Below are positions 12,933 to 23,359 of a stretch of DNA of 64,000 nt, in pieces. A program made the position numbers and the translations under genes. Each line of letters starts with the position of its first letter. The stretch's first letter is position 1. The stretch is from positions 83,064,895 to 83,128,894 of the forward strand of contig OY294044.1 of NCBI GenBank assembly GCA_958510825.1, written 5' to 3'. The notes beneath the pieces are model-generated. The model searched no databases and was not told the DNA's origin. It worked only from the letters and a program-made list of their open reading frames with translations. Origin of the DNA: Brachypterus glaber. Its lineage: Eukaryota > Arthropoda > Insecta > Coleoptera > Kateretidae.

Positions 12933-13397
12933 TTCGTCTTCAGGATAACACGACTGTTTGATAGTGTTTGCCTTTAATTGAATTATATTTTAATCATCAT
13001 ACCTCGGGGATAAGCGAGATATTCTTTCGTTTACGAGCGTAGCATAAATTTAGCACTGATAAAAAGCGACCGAAAGATGTTTGTCCCCACTCTAAAACAA
13101 CGCAACGCCAATGTTTCTATGATAAAAGCTAAAAAAGATGAAAAAAGATTACTCATAGCTCGCAACTCTCCGGGCTGTGTTAATCATCATCAAATTATAT
13201 ATACCAAGACTGGTTTGAGGCAGCTCGCTATCTCATCCTATTTGTATCTAACATAATTTGCAAAATTTGGTATTTGTAGTCAGTTTTCCATAGGGTGGAG
13301 CAATATGAGGAAATGTTGCATTTTGTGTTTGTGAATTACTACAAATTCTGGATTGGTTGTGACGACATATTTGTCACATTGAATTTATAAATATATA
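12933..13397. other. No supported gene; mixed repeat debris
   Basis: TTAATCATCAT occurs near 12990 and again near 13180. GGTTTGAGGCAGCTCGC at about 13212 resembles a motif often seen in arthropod retroelement fragments. No frame of interest. Confidence 0.35.
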
Positions 13398-14010
13398 CAG
13401 GGTGATTAAGAAATAAGTTACATAAATAAAACCCGAACATTTTAAAGATGCCAAGAGTTGAAAAAACCTTCTTGAGTACATTTTTTTTTAATTTAAATAA
13501 TCTTTAACCCATCCAGAAAACGCATTTCAACAAAATTTAGAACTATGAAAAAGATATAGACAGAGAAGAGAGAAATCCGCATGCCAGTCAGAACGTTGCG
13601 GAATTTACAGTTATACGATTTCAGAGGAAATATTTCTACTACCTATTTCATTAGCAGTAAAATGTTAATTCTGTAGACGCACGTCGATGCGTCAGACGGT
13701 TATTTAATTTACGATAAAACAAAATTTAATTCAAATATCCACAGCTGAAGAAATTTTATTTTCGACCTAATCGTGGACTTTGCCTGTTTATCCGACACAT
13801 TTAGGGGCTTAGGCGAGGATATATTTTTTCTAATGGCCTAATATTTTAACTATTTTGACAATAGATCTGTATAAAACAAAATTTAGCTTAACATACTTGG
13901 CAAATGCCTTGAATGAAAAACTGTTTTGATAAAATTTTGCGATTTTTGTTAAAAAGTTGATGTTTAATGGCAATACTCGTTGACTAGATTATGGTAATAT
14001 TTTGAGATAA
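13398..14010. other. Solo ACAGGGTGATTAAG terminus and AT-rich DNA
   Basis: ACAGGGTGATTAAGAAATAA near 13398 matches the outer end of family C, but no mirrored end follows within reach. GACGCACGTCGATGCGTC near 13676 is a short palindrome. No gene. Confidence 0.45.
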
Positions 14011-14240
14011 ATAATAGTATATTATTCAATGAGCGTATAATAGATGCAATTAATCAATAAGGGTGAATTTTGGGGCACGAGCCGAAAGGCGAGTGACCTA
14101 ATCACCCGAATGATTAATATCTATTATACGCGAGTAGAACTTTATACTTTATCCACTGTCGTTTTAAATTTTAAACGGTATATTTCTACAGACCCGTGAT
14201 TAATAGGCCCATTAATCACAGCCGTGGATAAAATAAGTTA
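14011..14240. mobile_element. MITE family E, copy 2
   Basis: About 230 bp, reverse complement of the copy at 37901-38128. It contains GGTGAATTTTG, CACGAGCCGAAAGGCGAGTG, CACCCGAATGATTAATA, ACGCGAGTAGAA, TTTATCCAC and CAGACCCGTGATTAATAG. Internal hairpins are formed by the GCCGAAAGGC block. Confidence 0.8.
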
Positions 14241-15128
14241 ATATAGAAAGAAATGTGCCTTATAAACTTCATTATTTGATATTTAAAATTCGCCAGTTGT
14301 ATAATTTAATAGAAAATGCACTTTTTCTGAATTTAGGGGCAATTTCGTGGCCTTGGTACAGGTTAGAAACTTTTGATCAGGCTGAGATTTTGCAAGCTTA
14401 TTCTTTTACTCAAAAAGTATCATAAAATTACAAACACTAGGGCTAGTTTTATAAGAATTTTATCGATATTTGCGTTATTTAAGGGTTTTAGGACCCCAAA
14501 AGTACTCTAGGGATTCTAACCAGCAAAAATAAAAAATATTTAAAAAACGGACTACCCTAATGTGCATGCCCATGTGGTGACCGTTTTGCAATATTATTTT
14601 AAATAAAAAACAATTTTTTACAAAAAAAAAAACACCAAATAGGCGCAAAACCAACGTTAACGTAAACCAACACGCCCATTAAAAAAAACACCAAACAACA
14701 AAAAACCAAACCAAACTCCGTGCCGAATGCTCTCTGTTTAGCCGCTTGTCCAAGAATAGTTTATAATTAACACAAAATATTACAAATAACATTTTAGTTT
14801 TGCAGAACACAGCCACGGTGCACTTTTGATATTTTTAAACTTTCTTTAAAAACCCTTTTACATTATGCAACGTAGTTTTTAATAAATAAGTAGCTTACAA
14901 ACAAACCCGCTTTAAATTAATTTTAAATGAACACAAAATAAATAGGTACCTACATCATGTTACGGGTTAGTTTTGAATGTCAGAATAAACTAGAAAATTT
15001 AGGTTATTTAGGTTAATTTAGTTTAATTTAGGTTATTTAGGTTAATTTTAGTAAAGATCTTTAGTTAAAAGTTAGGTAATGGTTTAGAACCTCTGGTTTT
15101 CAAATTTGAATTTAGATTTGAGTAAAAT
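14241..15128. other. Spacer with one AC-rich family I unit
   Basis: A single family I unit sits at 14641-14720 (ACGTTAACGTAAACCAACAC, then CCATTAAAAAAAACACC). A short GGTTATTTAGGTTAATTT tandem lies at about 15000-15050. Few foldback elements otherwise, so this is the most gene-like background in the window. Confidence 0.5.
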
Positions 15129-15287
15129 ATGAGCGAAAAGAGTGCGCAGGATATTTTTTTTATGTGCTGGAAGCCAGTTTTGAAGAAACGCATTTTGCGG
15201 ATTTTAATAACTGTAAATTTAGGAATTATAGCTATATTATTAGTAATAATAACCTTTTATAACGGATTTAAGTTGAATCCTAAATAA
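15129..15287 (+). CDS. Candidate small transmembrane protein or first exon
   Basis: 52 codons from ATG to TAA. An in-frame TAA lies two codons upstream, so the start is fixed, and an A at -3 suits initiation. The N-terminus is polar (MSEKSAQD), then a basic stretch WKPVLKKRILR (residues 14-24), then a hydrophobic segment LGIIAILLVIITFY (31-44), ending NGFKLNPK. The positive-inside pattern predicts one signal-anchor helix with a cytoplasmic N-terminus. It could be a whole micropeptide or the anchor exon of a type II membrane protein, but no good splice donor lies before the stop. No family recognised; chance remains possible. Confidence 0.35.
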   Translation: MSEKSAQDIFFMCWKPVLKKRILRILITVNLGIIAILLVIITFYNGFKLNPK

Positions 15288-15395
15288 TCCAGTCAAATAT
15301 TAATTTTTATAAACACTTTAGGCCACATTCCATCTACGGTAAGGATACTTTTACTTACATGTTATACGGGTTTTAACTTTAGTCTTATTGTGGTT

Positions 15396-15549
15396 TTAGG
15401 CTTTTAGTACTAATGTTTTTAAATGGGTATTTAATCTCCATGCATGGCTTTGCTTTGATTCTGCTTTTGGTATAACCACACTGCTAACTTTGTACCATTC
15501 AGAGCTGGTGCCCAGGTCCTGTAATCTTGCTTTAACGCCTTCTACACTG
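15396..15549 (-). CDS. Possible terminal exon, function unknown
   Basis: On the minus strand a frame reads SVEGVKARLQDLGTSSEWYK, then VSSVVIPKAESKQSHAW, and stops at 15396. An AG acceptor directly precedes the 15549 boundary; further AGs lie upstream. GC content is higher than the flanks and the residue mix is protein-like. The open frame extends to 15641 but turns low-complexity there. I cannot assign a family, and no upstream exon was found. Confidence 0.25.
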
Positions 15550-15649
15550 CTAGGGACACAGATAAGTACTAAAGACTGTAGTACTAACAGGTTAGTGTCA
15601 TTTATCAAGAATATCAGCTTCTGTACCAGCATAAATTGCATCTATCATC

Positions 15650-16367
15650 ATACATATCTATGATTTCATCAGCTACTCACATCCTATCGTAATGTTGTCC
15701 ATGGTTCTTCAGTAACATGTCAAATTATTATGTTTATATCTTATAACGTGTAAAGGTCTAGGTATGCATACTGCGGCTCATTAAACAAATTTTGGGTCAA
15801 TGTTGAGAATATATTGAAGTTTTAGTAATCTCTTGTATAATTTTTAATTAAGAACCTATTTCTCGTTTTATGTTTTGAAATATTCACCAAGCTCAAAATG
15901 AGTGGCGCTTTGTAAAATAATTAGAACACGACCCATTCTACGATTGGCTTGTCCGGGTGAGCTTATATATTTCTTGCTTTTCGATGCAAGGTTCTGATCT
16001 GATTTGGTAATATCTCAATACCAAACCAGCGTATAACAATCATAATAATCTAATTACTTCGTAGTATGTACCGGGTGATCCAAAGTTCCCGACCCAATCA
16101 GTTTTCTCCGAAACGGTAAAAGTTATGGAAAAAATTTTATCGGGTTTTTCTATGGGGTCACCTAAGTTACAAATTAAGGTGGATTTAAGGTTTTCAGTTT
16201 TTTTTAAGAATGCTTTTTAAAAGGTGATAAGTTCCAAGTACATATCTTATTAGGTTTGTTTAAGAAAATTTATTTCAATAAAAAAAATATGTTAGGCCTT
16301 AGGCCTTTTTTGTGTTAAAATGCATTAAAAAAAATATAGAGAATTTATAACAAATAAAACTAACAAC
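15650..16367. other. No gene seen
   Basis: AT-rich with scattered non-AT patches around 15900-16100. No reading frame or paired repeat found. Confidence 0.45.
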
Positions 16368-16405
16368 CCATTTACACGGTCTAAACCCGAAAGTGAAAGT
16401 TCTTT
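16368..16405. repeat. Solo arm of palindrome V
   Basis: About 38 bases (CACGGTCTAAACCCGAAAG then TGAAAGTTCTTT) match one arm of the near-perfect palindrome at 38292-38397. The other arm is absent here. Confidence 0.8.
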
Positions 16406-16592
16406 TAATTTTAGTGGTCAATTAAAATTTTAATTGTGTTGACTCTTAATTTTATATTTAAAACTATTGAACTATTTATTGTGTTTTTAAATCTACAAAT
16501 ACCCTGTACAATAAAATTAATAGAACATTAATAAACCAAAAAAAAAACTAATACTATAAAAAAAAATAACAAAAACTTAAACAATATTAATA

Positions 16593-16632
16593 AAAAAAAG
16601 TACTTCCACTGTTGAGATTTGAACCCAGACCA
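16593..16632 (-). other. tRNA-like B box with Pol III-type T run
   Basis: On the minus strand GGGTTCAAATCTC resembles a tRNA T-arm/B box and is followed about 12 bases later by T8, a Pol III terminator. No complete cloverleaf can be drawn, so this is a tRNA-derived relic at best. Confidence 0.3.
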
Positions 16633-16689
16633 TTTTTGGAGATTGAATTTGTTTACTAATTTTAATTTAATTTAAAAAGTCTTTATTTA

Positions 16690-17100
16690 CAGTCATAAAA
16701 AATAATTACAGGTTTAATAGGATTATTCATTTATAGTACTTATAACTAGATTAATTTATAAAATAAAAAATCGGAGGAGGTATCCCGAGGTCCCACCGAA
16801 GCCATGGCCCCCCGTTCGCCGATCGGAGAATCTTCAAGCCCCACCGCTGCACTGCGCGTGCGCAACGTGCAGCGATGGGCCTAGAGGACACAATGTACGG
16901 CGCCCGGGGGCCCCAGGGTACCGAAGAGACCCCGTTCACCCTCTCCCGAGGTCTAATTAAACAAAGAATTCCAGCCTCGTACAGATGAATCTATCCTCCT
17001 GCAACGGCAAACTCCAGAAATGTGCGTGCCGTTATATGCCCTTAGGCTCCCTGACGGCGTTTTGGTTACTTCGCGGGATGTGACGTCACCTAGGGGACAG
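16690..17100 (-). mobile_element. GC-rich island, probable retroelement 3' end
   Basis: From 16780 to 17100 the sequence is strikingly GC-rich (CGCCCGGGGGCCCCAGGGTA, CTGCGCGTGCGCAACG) between AT-rich flanks. On the minus strand it reads into an AT-rich tail with TGTAAATAAAGAC, a polyadenylation signal. GACCTCGGGA occurs twice in this orientation. A frame of 62 codons (16751-16939) has no known domain. A 5'-truncated LINE or other transcript-derived insert fits best; a host gene 3' end is the alternative. Confidence 0.4.
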
Positions 17101-17271
17101 AAATAATAATTAATTTTGGTTTTTCAGATAGGTAACGGGGATAAGGAAAAATAGTGCAAAAAACCTTTAATTATTTTACTGCCTAAACCAACTGAACCAC
17201 TGACTAAATGATCAAAATTTGCGTTAGGTAATACTTGAACGTTCCTTTAAACCGAGGATACATGATCTTAA

Positions 17272-17326
17272 CAGAAGATTATTACTTGGATTTAAGATAA
17301 TATAAATCCAAGATAATTTATTATCT
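17272..17326. repeat. Imperfect hairpin
   Basis: ACTTGGATTTA and TAAATCCAAGAT form the inner stem; AGAAGAT and ATCTTCT the outer stem. A short foldback without other features. Confidence 0.6.
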
Positions 17327-17589
17327 TCTGCCAAGATAACCTTTTTTTCTTTGTATTTTAGCAGTATGTGTTGCGTAAAAAGTTTATGACTAGAAAACAA
17401 AGGCGTGTTTTTATGGATGAATGCTTAGACACATTTAAAAACTTTTCATCACATACGTCAAGTTTTGACTTCACATACGTCAAGTTTTAAAAGCCTTTCG
17501 TAAAATTTTAAAACCACACTTCGTTTGGTTTCAAAAATGTTGTAGTTTACTATAATTTCAAATACTTTTGAAAAAACATTTAATAGCAA

Positions 17590-18030
17590 AATAGGCCTTT
17601 AATATCAGACTTTGCTCCCTTTATATGTATAGGAATAATTTTAGCAAGTTTCAATTTATGAGGTAATGTTCCTTGCTGTAGAGAAGCATTTAATATAAGA
17701 GACAGTGGCAAGGCTATTATAGCTATAATAGCTTCGACACAACCTTTCACAATATATGTAGGAATACCATCGGGGCCAAACACCTTGTGCTTTTAATACT
17801 GTTTCAACCGAAATTTCACCAATATCTATTTGGGGAAACATTCAATAATAGCTTTTAAAGCCAGGTACATTTTCATCCGAATTCTTATATAAACTTCCAA
17901 AGAACGATGCAAAAGCTTCAGCTATATCTTGATCAACATTATATAAATTAGAATATAATGATAATTATCGTTTAAATTCATTGAATTTGGATACTGACAG
18001 TTTCCTTTTTTGCTTTTAATAAATTGCATA
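17590..18030 (-). pseudogene. LINE fragment: endonuclease-RT linker, frameshifted
   Basis: On the minus strand, after a LNDNYHY stretch, a frame reads DQDIAEAFASFFGSLYKNSD, then a stop and IGEISVETVLKA, then after a frameshift GPDGIPTYIVKGCVEAI, LILNASLQQGTLPHKLKLAK and IIPIHIKGAKSDI. This is the typical LINE segment just before the YRPIS motif, with FNxSLxxGxxPxxxKxAxxxPIxKxG. It breaks off where YRPIS should follow. A short internal duplication (ATTATAGCTATAATAGC) disrupts the PLSLI region. It is a different family from the LINE at 749. Confidence 0.8.
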
Positions 18031-18119
18031 AGGGAGTTTTTTATGCAAAAAGTGATTTTGGTAAAACCTTATTCCAGGGAATATTAAAACAAAATTTCTA
18101 ATAAACAAAATATTATTTT

Positions 18120-18350
18120 TTCCCTAAATAAGATATTACTTTCCCCGAGGAAAGTCTTGCGTTAGTAAAAAAAAATCGAAAAATTTTGATTGCTTTTTTT
18201 CCGTCAAAAAATTCTGTCTGTCGGTCGGTCTGTGTGTCCAGGAAGTTTGTGACTTGAGAACGTTTTGAGCTAAACAGTTCAAATTTTGACCAAAGGTTTA
18301 TTACCAAAACTTTCAGGCTGGGATTATTTTTGGTAAAAGTCGGGGTGGGG
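18120..18350 (-). repeat. Family D block with GTCTGTCGGTCGG tract
   Basis: Reverse orientation: TTTAGCTCAAAACGTTCTCA, CAAACTTCCTGGACACAC, AGACCGACCGACAGACAG. The left edge CTTTCCCCGAGGAAAG is a hairpin next to TCTTGCGTTAGT. The same edge, inverted, is at 51070-51110. Confidence 0.65.
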
Positions 18351-18699
18351 TAAGGAATGTAAATACGTATTGTATATTAACATGAAATATATATTACTAT
18401 TACTATTAAAATGAGGCAAAAACTATTTTTCTTAATTTTCTCTTATTTTTGTATTTTTTTTTCGTTTTTAATTTTAATGGAACTAGGCCTATACTGCTCT
18501 GTCCAAACAAGTGGATTCACTACTTTCTAGTTTCCTATACGGAAAGTATTATTTTGTTTGCAGTGCTCGGAATATTATAATAGATAATAGATAATTATCT
18601 ATTCCATATTAGTTATAGGATATAATATAATAATATAAAAATCCAATACATACAGATAATAAGACAATTACCAGCTTTATTTTAAATAGATAAACTCAA

Positions 18700-18963
18700 T
18701 AATAACCCCAGCGTGGCTTTTACTTTATTGAGTGGATAATTATTTATTTTACCCACTCAACTGTCACTTGTCAAATTATTTTCTTGTAAATGTCATTAAA
18801 ATTTTTAACAAAAATATGAATTCCTAAGCTATTTATTGGATAAAACCTTGTATGGCACTCATGGGTAAACCGATATTGCCCTCTCGAAAATTAACCTGTT
18901 TGGCTGACGCCTCGCAGATTAATTTTCTCATGTGCAATATCTTACTTTACCCACTAGTACCAT
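18700..18963. mobile_element. MITE with GGTACTAGTGGGTAAA ends, plus companion hairpin
   Basis: The unit 18852-18963 has about 50-base inverted arms (TGGGTAAACCGATATTGC versus GCAATATCTTACTTTACCCA; AAAATTAACCTG versus AATTAATTTTC). Upstream at 18730-18765, TTGAGTGG/CCACTCAA forms a separate hairpin with the same TTACCCACT word. Confidence 0.65.
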
Positions 18964-19839
18964 AAATAACTATTTTCAACTTTTGCTGTCTTATTTCTTT
19001 GGTATTTCTTTGTATTGGTCGTGAGCTTTTTACGTTATAATATAAATACTATGGCCTCAAGCTTGTCACATATTTCCGCATTTTTTAATAAAATAAAAAG
19101 TCCATTATAGCGATATTTTATGGATATAGATTGATCATAACTTTCAATGGAATTTAATAAACGTTTCGATGGAATTGGGAAATATACTTCAAAGTATAAG
19201 AAAGGAAAGGATATAATAGAGAGAAAAGCAGTCAAAATATTGTTTTTCTACGACTGCTTTAGAATGTAAGCAAATACACACACTTTTCAAACACAGAATG
19301 AATCCATTCTAGCTCTAGATACGTTATGAATATTCCGTATCAAGTGTTAGAATGAGCACATGTAGTGCCATCTCTTGTTTATAAAAGTAAAAAAAACTGT
19401 AGCAAAATTAGCAAAAAAATATAAATTTTACCATGAAATATTGAATAATTTAATGTAATTTAAAGTTTTGCATTAAAATTACATAAAGTTTGTTAGTTTT
19501 TCTTAATATTTGACCAGTTTTTTATCAATTTAGTTCAAAAAATTAAAACTGCTCCATCTATTGTTAAATATTTAAACCTGATATCTGTCACAACAATCTG
19601 ACATAACCTTCAATTTTTGCATTATAATTTGTAAATATGTGCTAAAATTAAATAAAAATCTTTTTTAAGTACTGATTTGATAAAATTATTAAATGACATT
19701 AATTGCTTTATTTAAAAATATGTGTTTTGTTGCATTTACAATGTCGAATCACAAAAAAGATTGTTTTTAACCTTGTTCGCAGTTTAAAGCCATACAGTGT
19801 TTCATATTTGCAGTCGAAGAAAAAGTATAGTCTACAACA

Positions 19840-19945
19840 CGTATGGAATAGTCATTCCGCACTCGCGGAACCGTCATACTCGCCTGCCGGCTCACTTTTC
19901 GCTAGCGCGGAATATTGTCTATTCCATACTAGTTATAGAATATAC
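19840..19945. mobile_element. Palindromic MITE, CTATTCCATACTAG end
   Basis: Arms TATGGAATAG / CTATTCCATA and ATTCCGCACTCGCGG / GCTAGCGCGGAAT surround a GC-richer loop (CTCGCCTGCCGGCTC). The right half recurs at about 18570-18615 (GCTCGGAATATTATAATAG, CTATTCCATATTAGTTATAG). Confidence 0.6.
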
Positions 19946-20298
19946 TATTCTATTCTATTCTACTGGTTATTGGCTTTTTTTTTCAAATAATTATAATTGG
20001 CCAGATTACGACATAAAAAAATCACCACGTGGGTAAGACTAATCTCATATCTATGATGCTTCTCCCACGTTTTAAACTAATTAAAATTCTTCAAAATTAT
20101 TAAAAACACTAAAACATTAAATTAAATATGCTATAGTATTGAGGAGCGCTTATGTGCAGCTCTTTATGCCGCGTTTCGATAAACTGCGCACGCAATTTTT
20201 TTTTAAAAAGCACTATTTTTTGCGTAAAATTAGTTTGTTATAATAAACATATTTAAAGTGTATACGTTACTGTGAAAGACCGAAATCTGGGGAGTGTC

Positions 20299-20318
20299 GA
20301 CATTCTCCGGAGAATGTC
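20299..20318. repeat. Perfect 20-bp palindrome GACATTCTCCGGAGAATGTC
   Basis: A perfect inverted repeat with no spacer, followed by an A run and a family I unit. Possibly the centre of a foldback whose arms have decayed. Confidence 0.8.
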
Positions 20319-20330
20319 CGAAAAAAAAAA

Positions 20331-20385
20331 AACAAGCGCAAATCCAACGTTAACGTAAACCAACGCTCCGCATTAAAAAAAGAGT
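20331..20385. repeat. Single AC-rich family I unit
   Basis: AATCCAACGTTAACGTAAAC then CAACGCTCCGCATTAAAAAA matches the unit at 14641 and the array at 46491. Confidence 0.7.
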
Positions 20386-20869
20386 TTTTTCAGACTCAAT
20401 ATTTAAATATTTGCAGGCCAACTGGCCAGTTTAATCACTAAATTAGTATTTTAATGCATACACTGTAAAACTAAACTTAAAAACTTCACTTTACCGTCGT
20501 TAGTTAGTATCTTTAGTCACAGTCATGGTGTTTTTCTGGAGGAAAAATCGGGGCTCCGCGAGGTGCTTAAAGGGACTTAGCCCAAGTCCGGTATTGTTTT
20601 AATATTTTTATTATTACAGCAAAACTTTCGTCTGTTTGACTAAAAGCAGGGTTTTTGCCGAGTTTCTAACTAAGCCCGCTGGGGATAAATTAACGAAAAC
20701 TAGGAACTAGTGGTAACAAAGCAAAAAAAGAGGCACTGGACACATCTGTTCTGAAGATGAAGTAAGCAATATTGTTTATTTATCTATATATTTTTTCATT
20801 TATTTGACTAAAAGCCAGGTTCTTAACAAAGTTTGCTAGGGTTATGCCAATTAAAGACCCTTTTCTTTC

Positions 20870-20872
<3 letters not shown>
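20386..20872. other. No supported gene
   Basis: A less AT-biased stretch at 20520-20765 (CGGGGCTCCGCGAGGTGC; GCCCAAGTCCGG; CTGTTCTGAAGATGAAG). GTTTGACTAAAAGCAGG and TTTGACTAAAAGCCAGG repeat 170 bases apart. No frame found. Confidence 0.4.
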
Positions 20873-20929
<57 letters not shown>

Positions 20930-21068
20930 CAAAAAAAATAAAACAAAAACTTAAAGTCTTCTCCACAATTTTTTTAAATAATTATATTTTTATTTCGACT
21001 GGCTACATATGTTTCATCCCTAAACAATATGGGACATCTTCAGGCCACATACTAAAAATAGTGAAAAG

Positions 21069-21121
<53 letters not shown>
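20873..21121 (-). mobile_element. Family K inside (TA)n; Penelope/hammerhead-like motif
   Basis: (TA)n runs at 20873-20924 and 21070-21121 enclose a 145-bp unit, so it apparently sits in a TA microsatellite. On the minus strand the unit reads TGGC-CTGAAGA-TG-TCCC...GGGA-T-GAAA-CATATG-TA-GCCA: a CUGANGA box, a short stem, a GAAA box, a tiny stem and a closing TGGC/GCCA stem. This order is that of a hammerhead fold, and CTGAAGATG...GAAAC is a hallmark of Penelope-like element ends. A second copy is at 51120. The mismatched stem beside the core makes activity doubtful. Confidence 0.55.
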
Positions 21122-21124
<3 letters not shown>

Positions 21125-22440
21125 TTTGGTTAAGTTTTTGAGTTTTTTAATAAATGTTTTCGTTTTAAAAACTTAATTTTTGGATAATTTGAAAGTACGG
21201 CTTTATATGGTTCGTAGTATGGGCCTTATTTAGAAACCGGGCTTCCAAAACAGACCCGGATTACAAACATTTTTCAAACCTTTGTCTATTGTGTTTATAT
21301 ATATTATAACCACAATTAATCGTTTTAAAACACTATAAATATAATCCAAACATTTTTTAATTTGTTTTACTTGATCACAAATCCTATACAAAGCTTAAGT
21401 GGGCCTTATTTGGACAACATACCTTATAATAAGTTCTTCTCCATAATAAATATTTAATGAAATTGAAATAAAGACCGTTTAGCAAATCCTACCTATTTTT
21501 CGTTTCTTTTATTCCTTTTCTCTCCATCGATAAGAAAATATATCAAGCTTTAATTAGTAAAAACTATAAATTAAAATTAAAATTAATTTTGGAGATTTTT
21601 TTATTATTAAGTTGTTTACAGTCCAAACCCAAGTGAAATTTCTTTAGAAATCTTATTTATTCTTTATAAAAGACCAGAGTTTTAATCCTTAGAAATAAAG
21701 TTAAATACTTATAAAGTAAGTATTACTGACAATGTTTGACGAAACAAATACTTGTCTTTAGCTGGATCCAATTGTACAAATGAATTGCGTTTTTGTATGG
21801 GACGTTCTAGTAAAAAGCAGGAATTTAAGTGACTACACGGTAAAAAATTAATGTAAAATAATGTAAAAAATGTAAAAATACCTTAGTTTATTAATTGTAA
21901 TATAGACAAATATACCTAAGTCTATTTATTTCATGTGGACTTTTCAACCATAAAAGATTTAAAAATTATTAGCATTAATTTTCTTCTTCTTCTTCTTCTT
22001 TACATCAATGGCCTTTTCGTAGAAGCTCAAAATAAATTTGTATTCCTATTATTCTAGAAGATTGGGTCACTTGGTGAAGTAGTCTGGATAATTCCATACC
22101 AAGTCTCCTTTTTCTTCTCAATGTATCCCCCGAATCGTTCTGTTGGGAACGCTGTTTTTTAATCTGTAGTTATGTTTGCGCATGCGCATTAGGGCATATT
22201 AATATGAAAAAGTTCTGTACTTTAAAAAATTATCTTCTCGTGTTCGTCGCTTTCAAATCAAAATTCATCAGCATTATAAATGATAAAAAAAACATTAAAT
22301 TCACTTTTTAATCCAATATCACTATAAAATATATAAAATCGAATCCAGGGCATATCAAAGATAGCAAATAAATAACTATACTAAAACACTTGATGCTGAA
22401 AATTAAACGCGATTAACGGATTAAAAATTCTCTCCAAAAT
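21122..22440. other. No supported gene; (GAA)n retroposon-like tail
   Basis: GTGGGCCTTATTT-like words occur near 21225 and 21400. A (TTC)n run at 21979-22003 is preceded, on the minus strand, by TTGATGTAAAG, resembling a LINE 3' tail. TGCGCATGCGCA at 22177-22188 is a 12-bp palindrome matching the NRF1-site consensus. TACACGGTAAAAAATTAATG near 21835 resembles the R/S termini. Confidence 0.4.
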
Positions 22441-22610
22441 TATAATGTTCCCCCTTTCTCGTATGAAATCTAACTGTGCATTAATTTTTTGTGACATTAC
22501 GTTGCTCCAGACTCTCCCTCCCCCTGTCACAAAGTGTCACAAACTCGTGGACCCCCCTCCCCATAGGCTTGACATACTTTATGGACGTCCCCTAAAATAC
22601 ATAATCACCA
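22440..22610. repeat. C-rich GTCACAAA / CCCCTCCCC block (family L)
   Basis: CTCTCCCTCCCCCTGTCACA and GTGGACCCCCCTCCCCATAG resemble blocks at 25780 and 26270 that pair C-runs with a TTACGTAAC-like word. The 67-codon ORF here is not credible. Confidence 0.4.
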
Positions 22611-23359
22611 CGGGTTTGTTACTAAGTGGGGTTTTAGACAGACAATGACATTAAAATAAGTTAACTGCAGCGAATGTAATTTATCTTTTTCATAAGAAAA
22701 TACGTCTGCATTATTACTAATATATTCTATCCTCGGAAAGCTGTAATAAATTTCCAAACGTCTGATACGGTCAGTTTCCACCGTTAATTTCCTTCAAAAA
22801 CTATCTATTGGGTATAAATTGAGTTGAAAACTTACCAACATGCAACCAAGTAACTTGCTTACTACCTTACACTATACACGGTGTTTGCAATCTCTTGGCA
22901 ATCAATAAAGGGAATGATTCTACATCATAAAACATGAAAAACCAACAAAGGATTATTTGTCAGGAAATAAGCCTTAAAGGAGCTACGTCCCTTCGGAGAT
23001 GGACATATTGAATGGGGAGCAAAAAAGCACCAATAAAATGTTAATGCTCAGAGAAGCAAAAAGGTATTCTTCAATGAAACACCTAATTTAATATTAAAGG
23101 AGTAATCGCCTTTTAAAAAATTACATTTTTAGTGGCACAAATGTTACTTTCTCTTAATTGCATTTTTTTTTTGAAAACGTTTTTTCCTACTGTGTTACAT
23201 TATATGACATGTTGTATGTATTTTTACTCAAGGAATCTTTATTTTTTACAAAAATTCAAAAAAATACACATTTTATCCATTTAGGCATTAACATAAACTA
23301 TATGAATCTATTCATATGAGTGCAAAACTTAGTCGCTCGAGCTTAGAGTTATTAATTAA

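Noticed and set aside
19703..20036. Two overlapping ORFs of 79-95 codons
   Set aside because: Different frames of the palindromic MITE at 19840-19945 plus flank; no motif.
20999..21048. Calling K a proven active ribozyme
   Set aside because: Pairs next to the catalytic core are mismatched, and only two copies are visible; kept as a candidate.
20833..21123. 96-codon ORF rich in IYIYIY
   Set aside because: Translation of the two (TA)n microsatellites flanking family K; not a protein.
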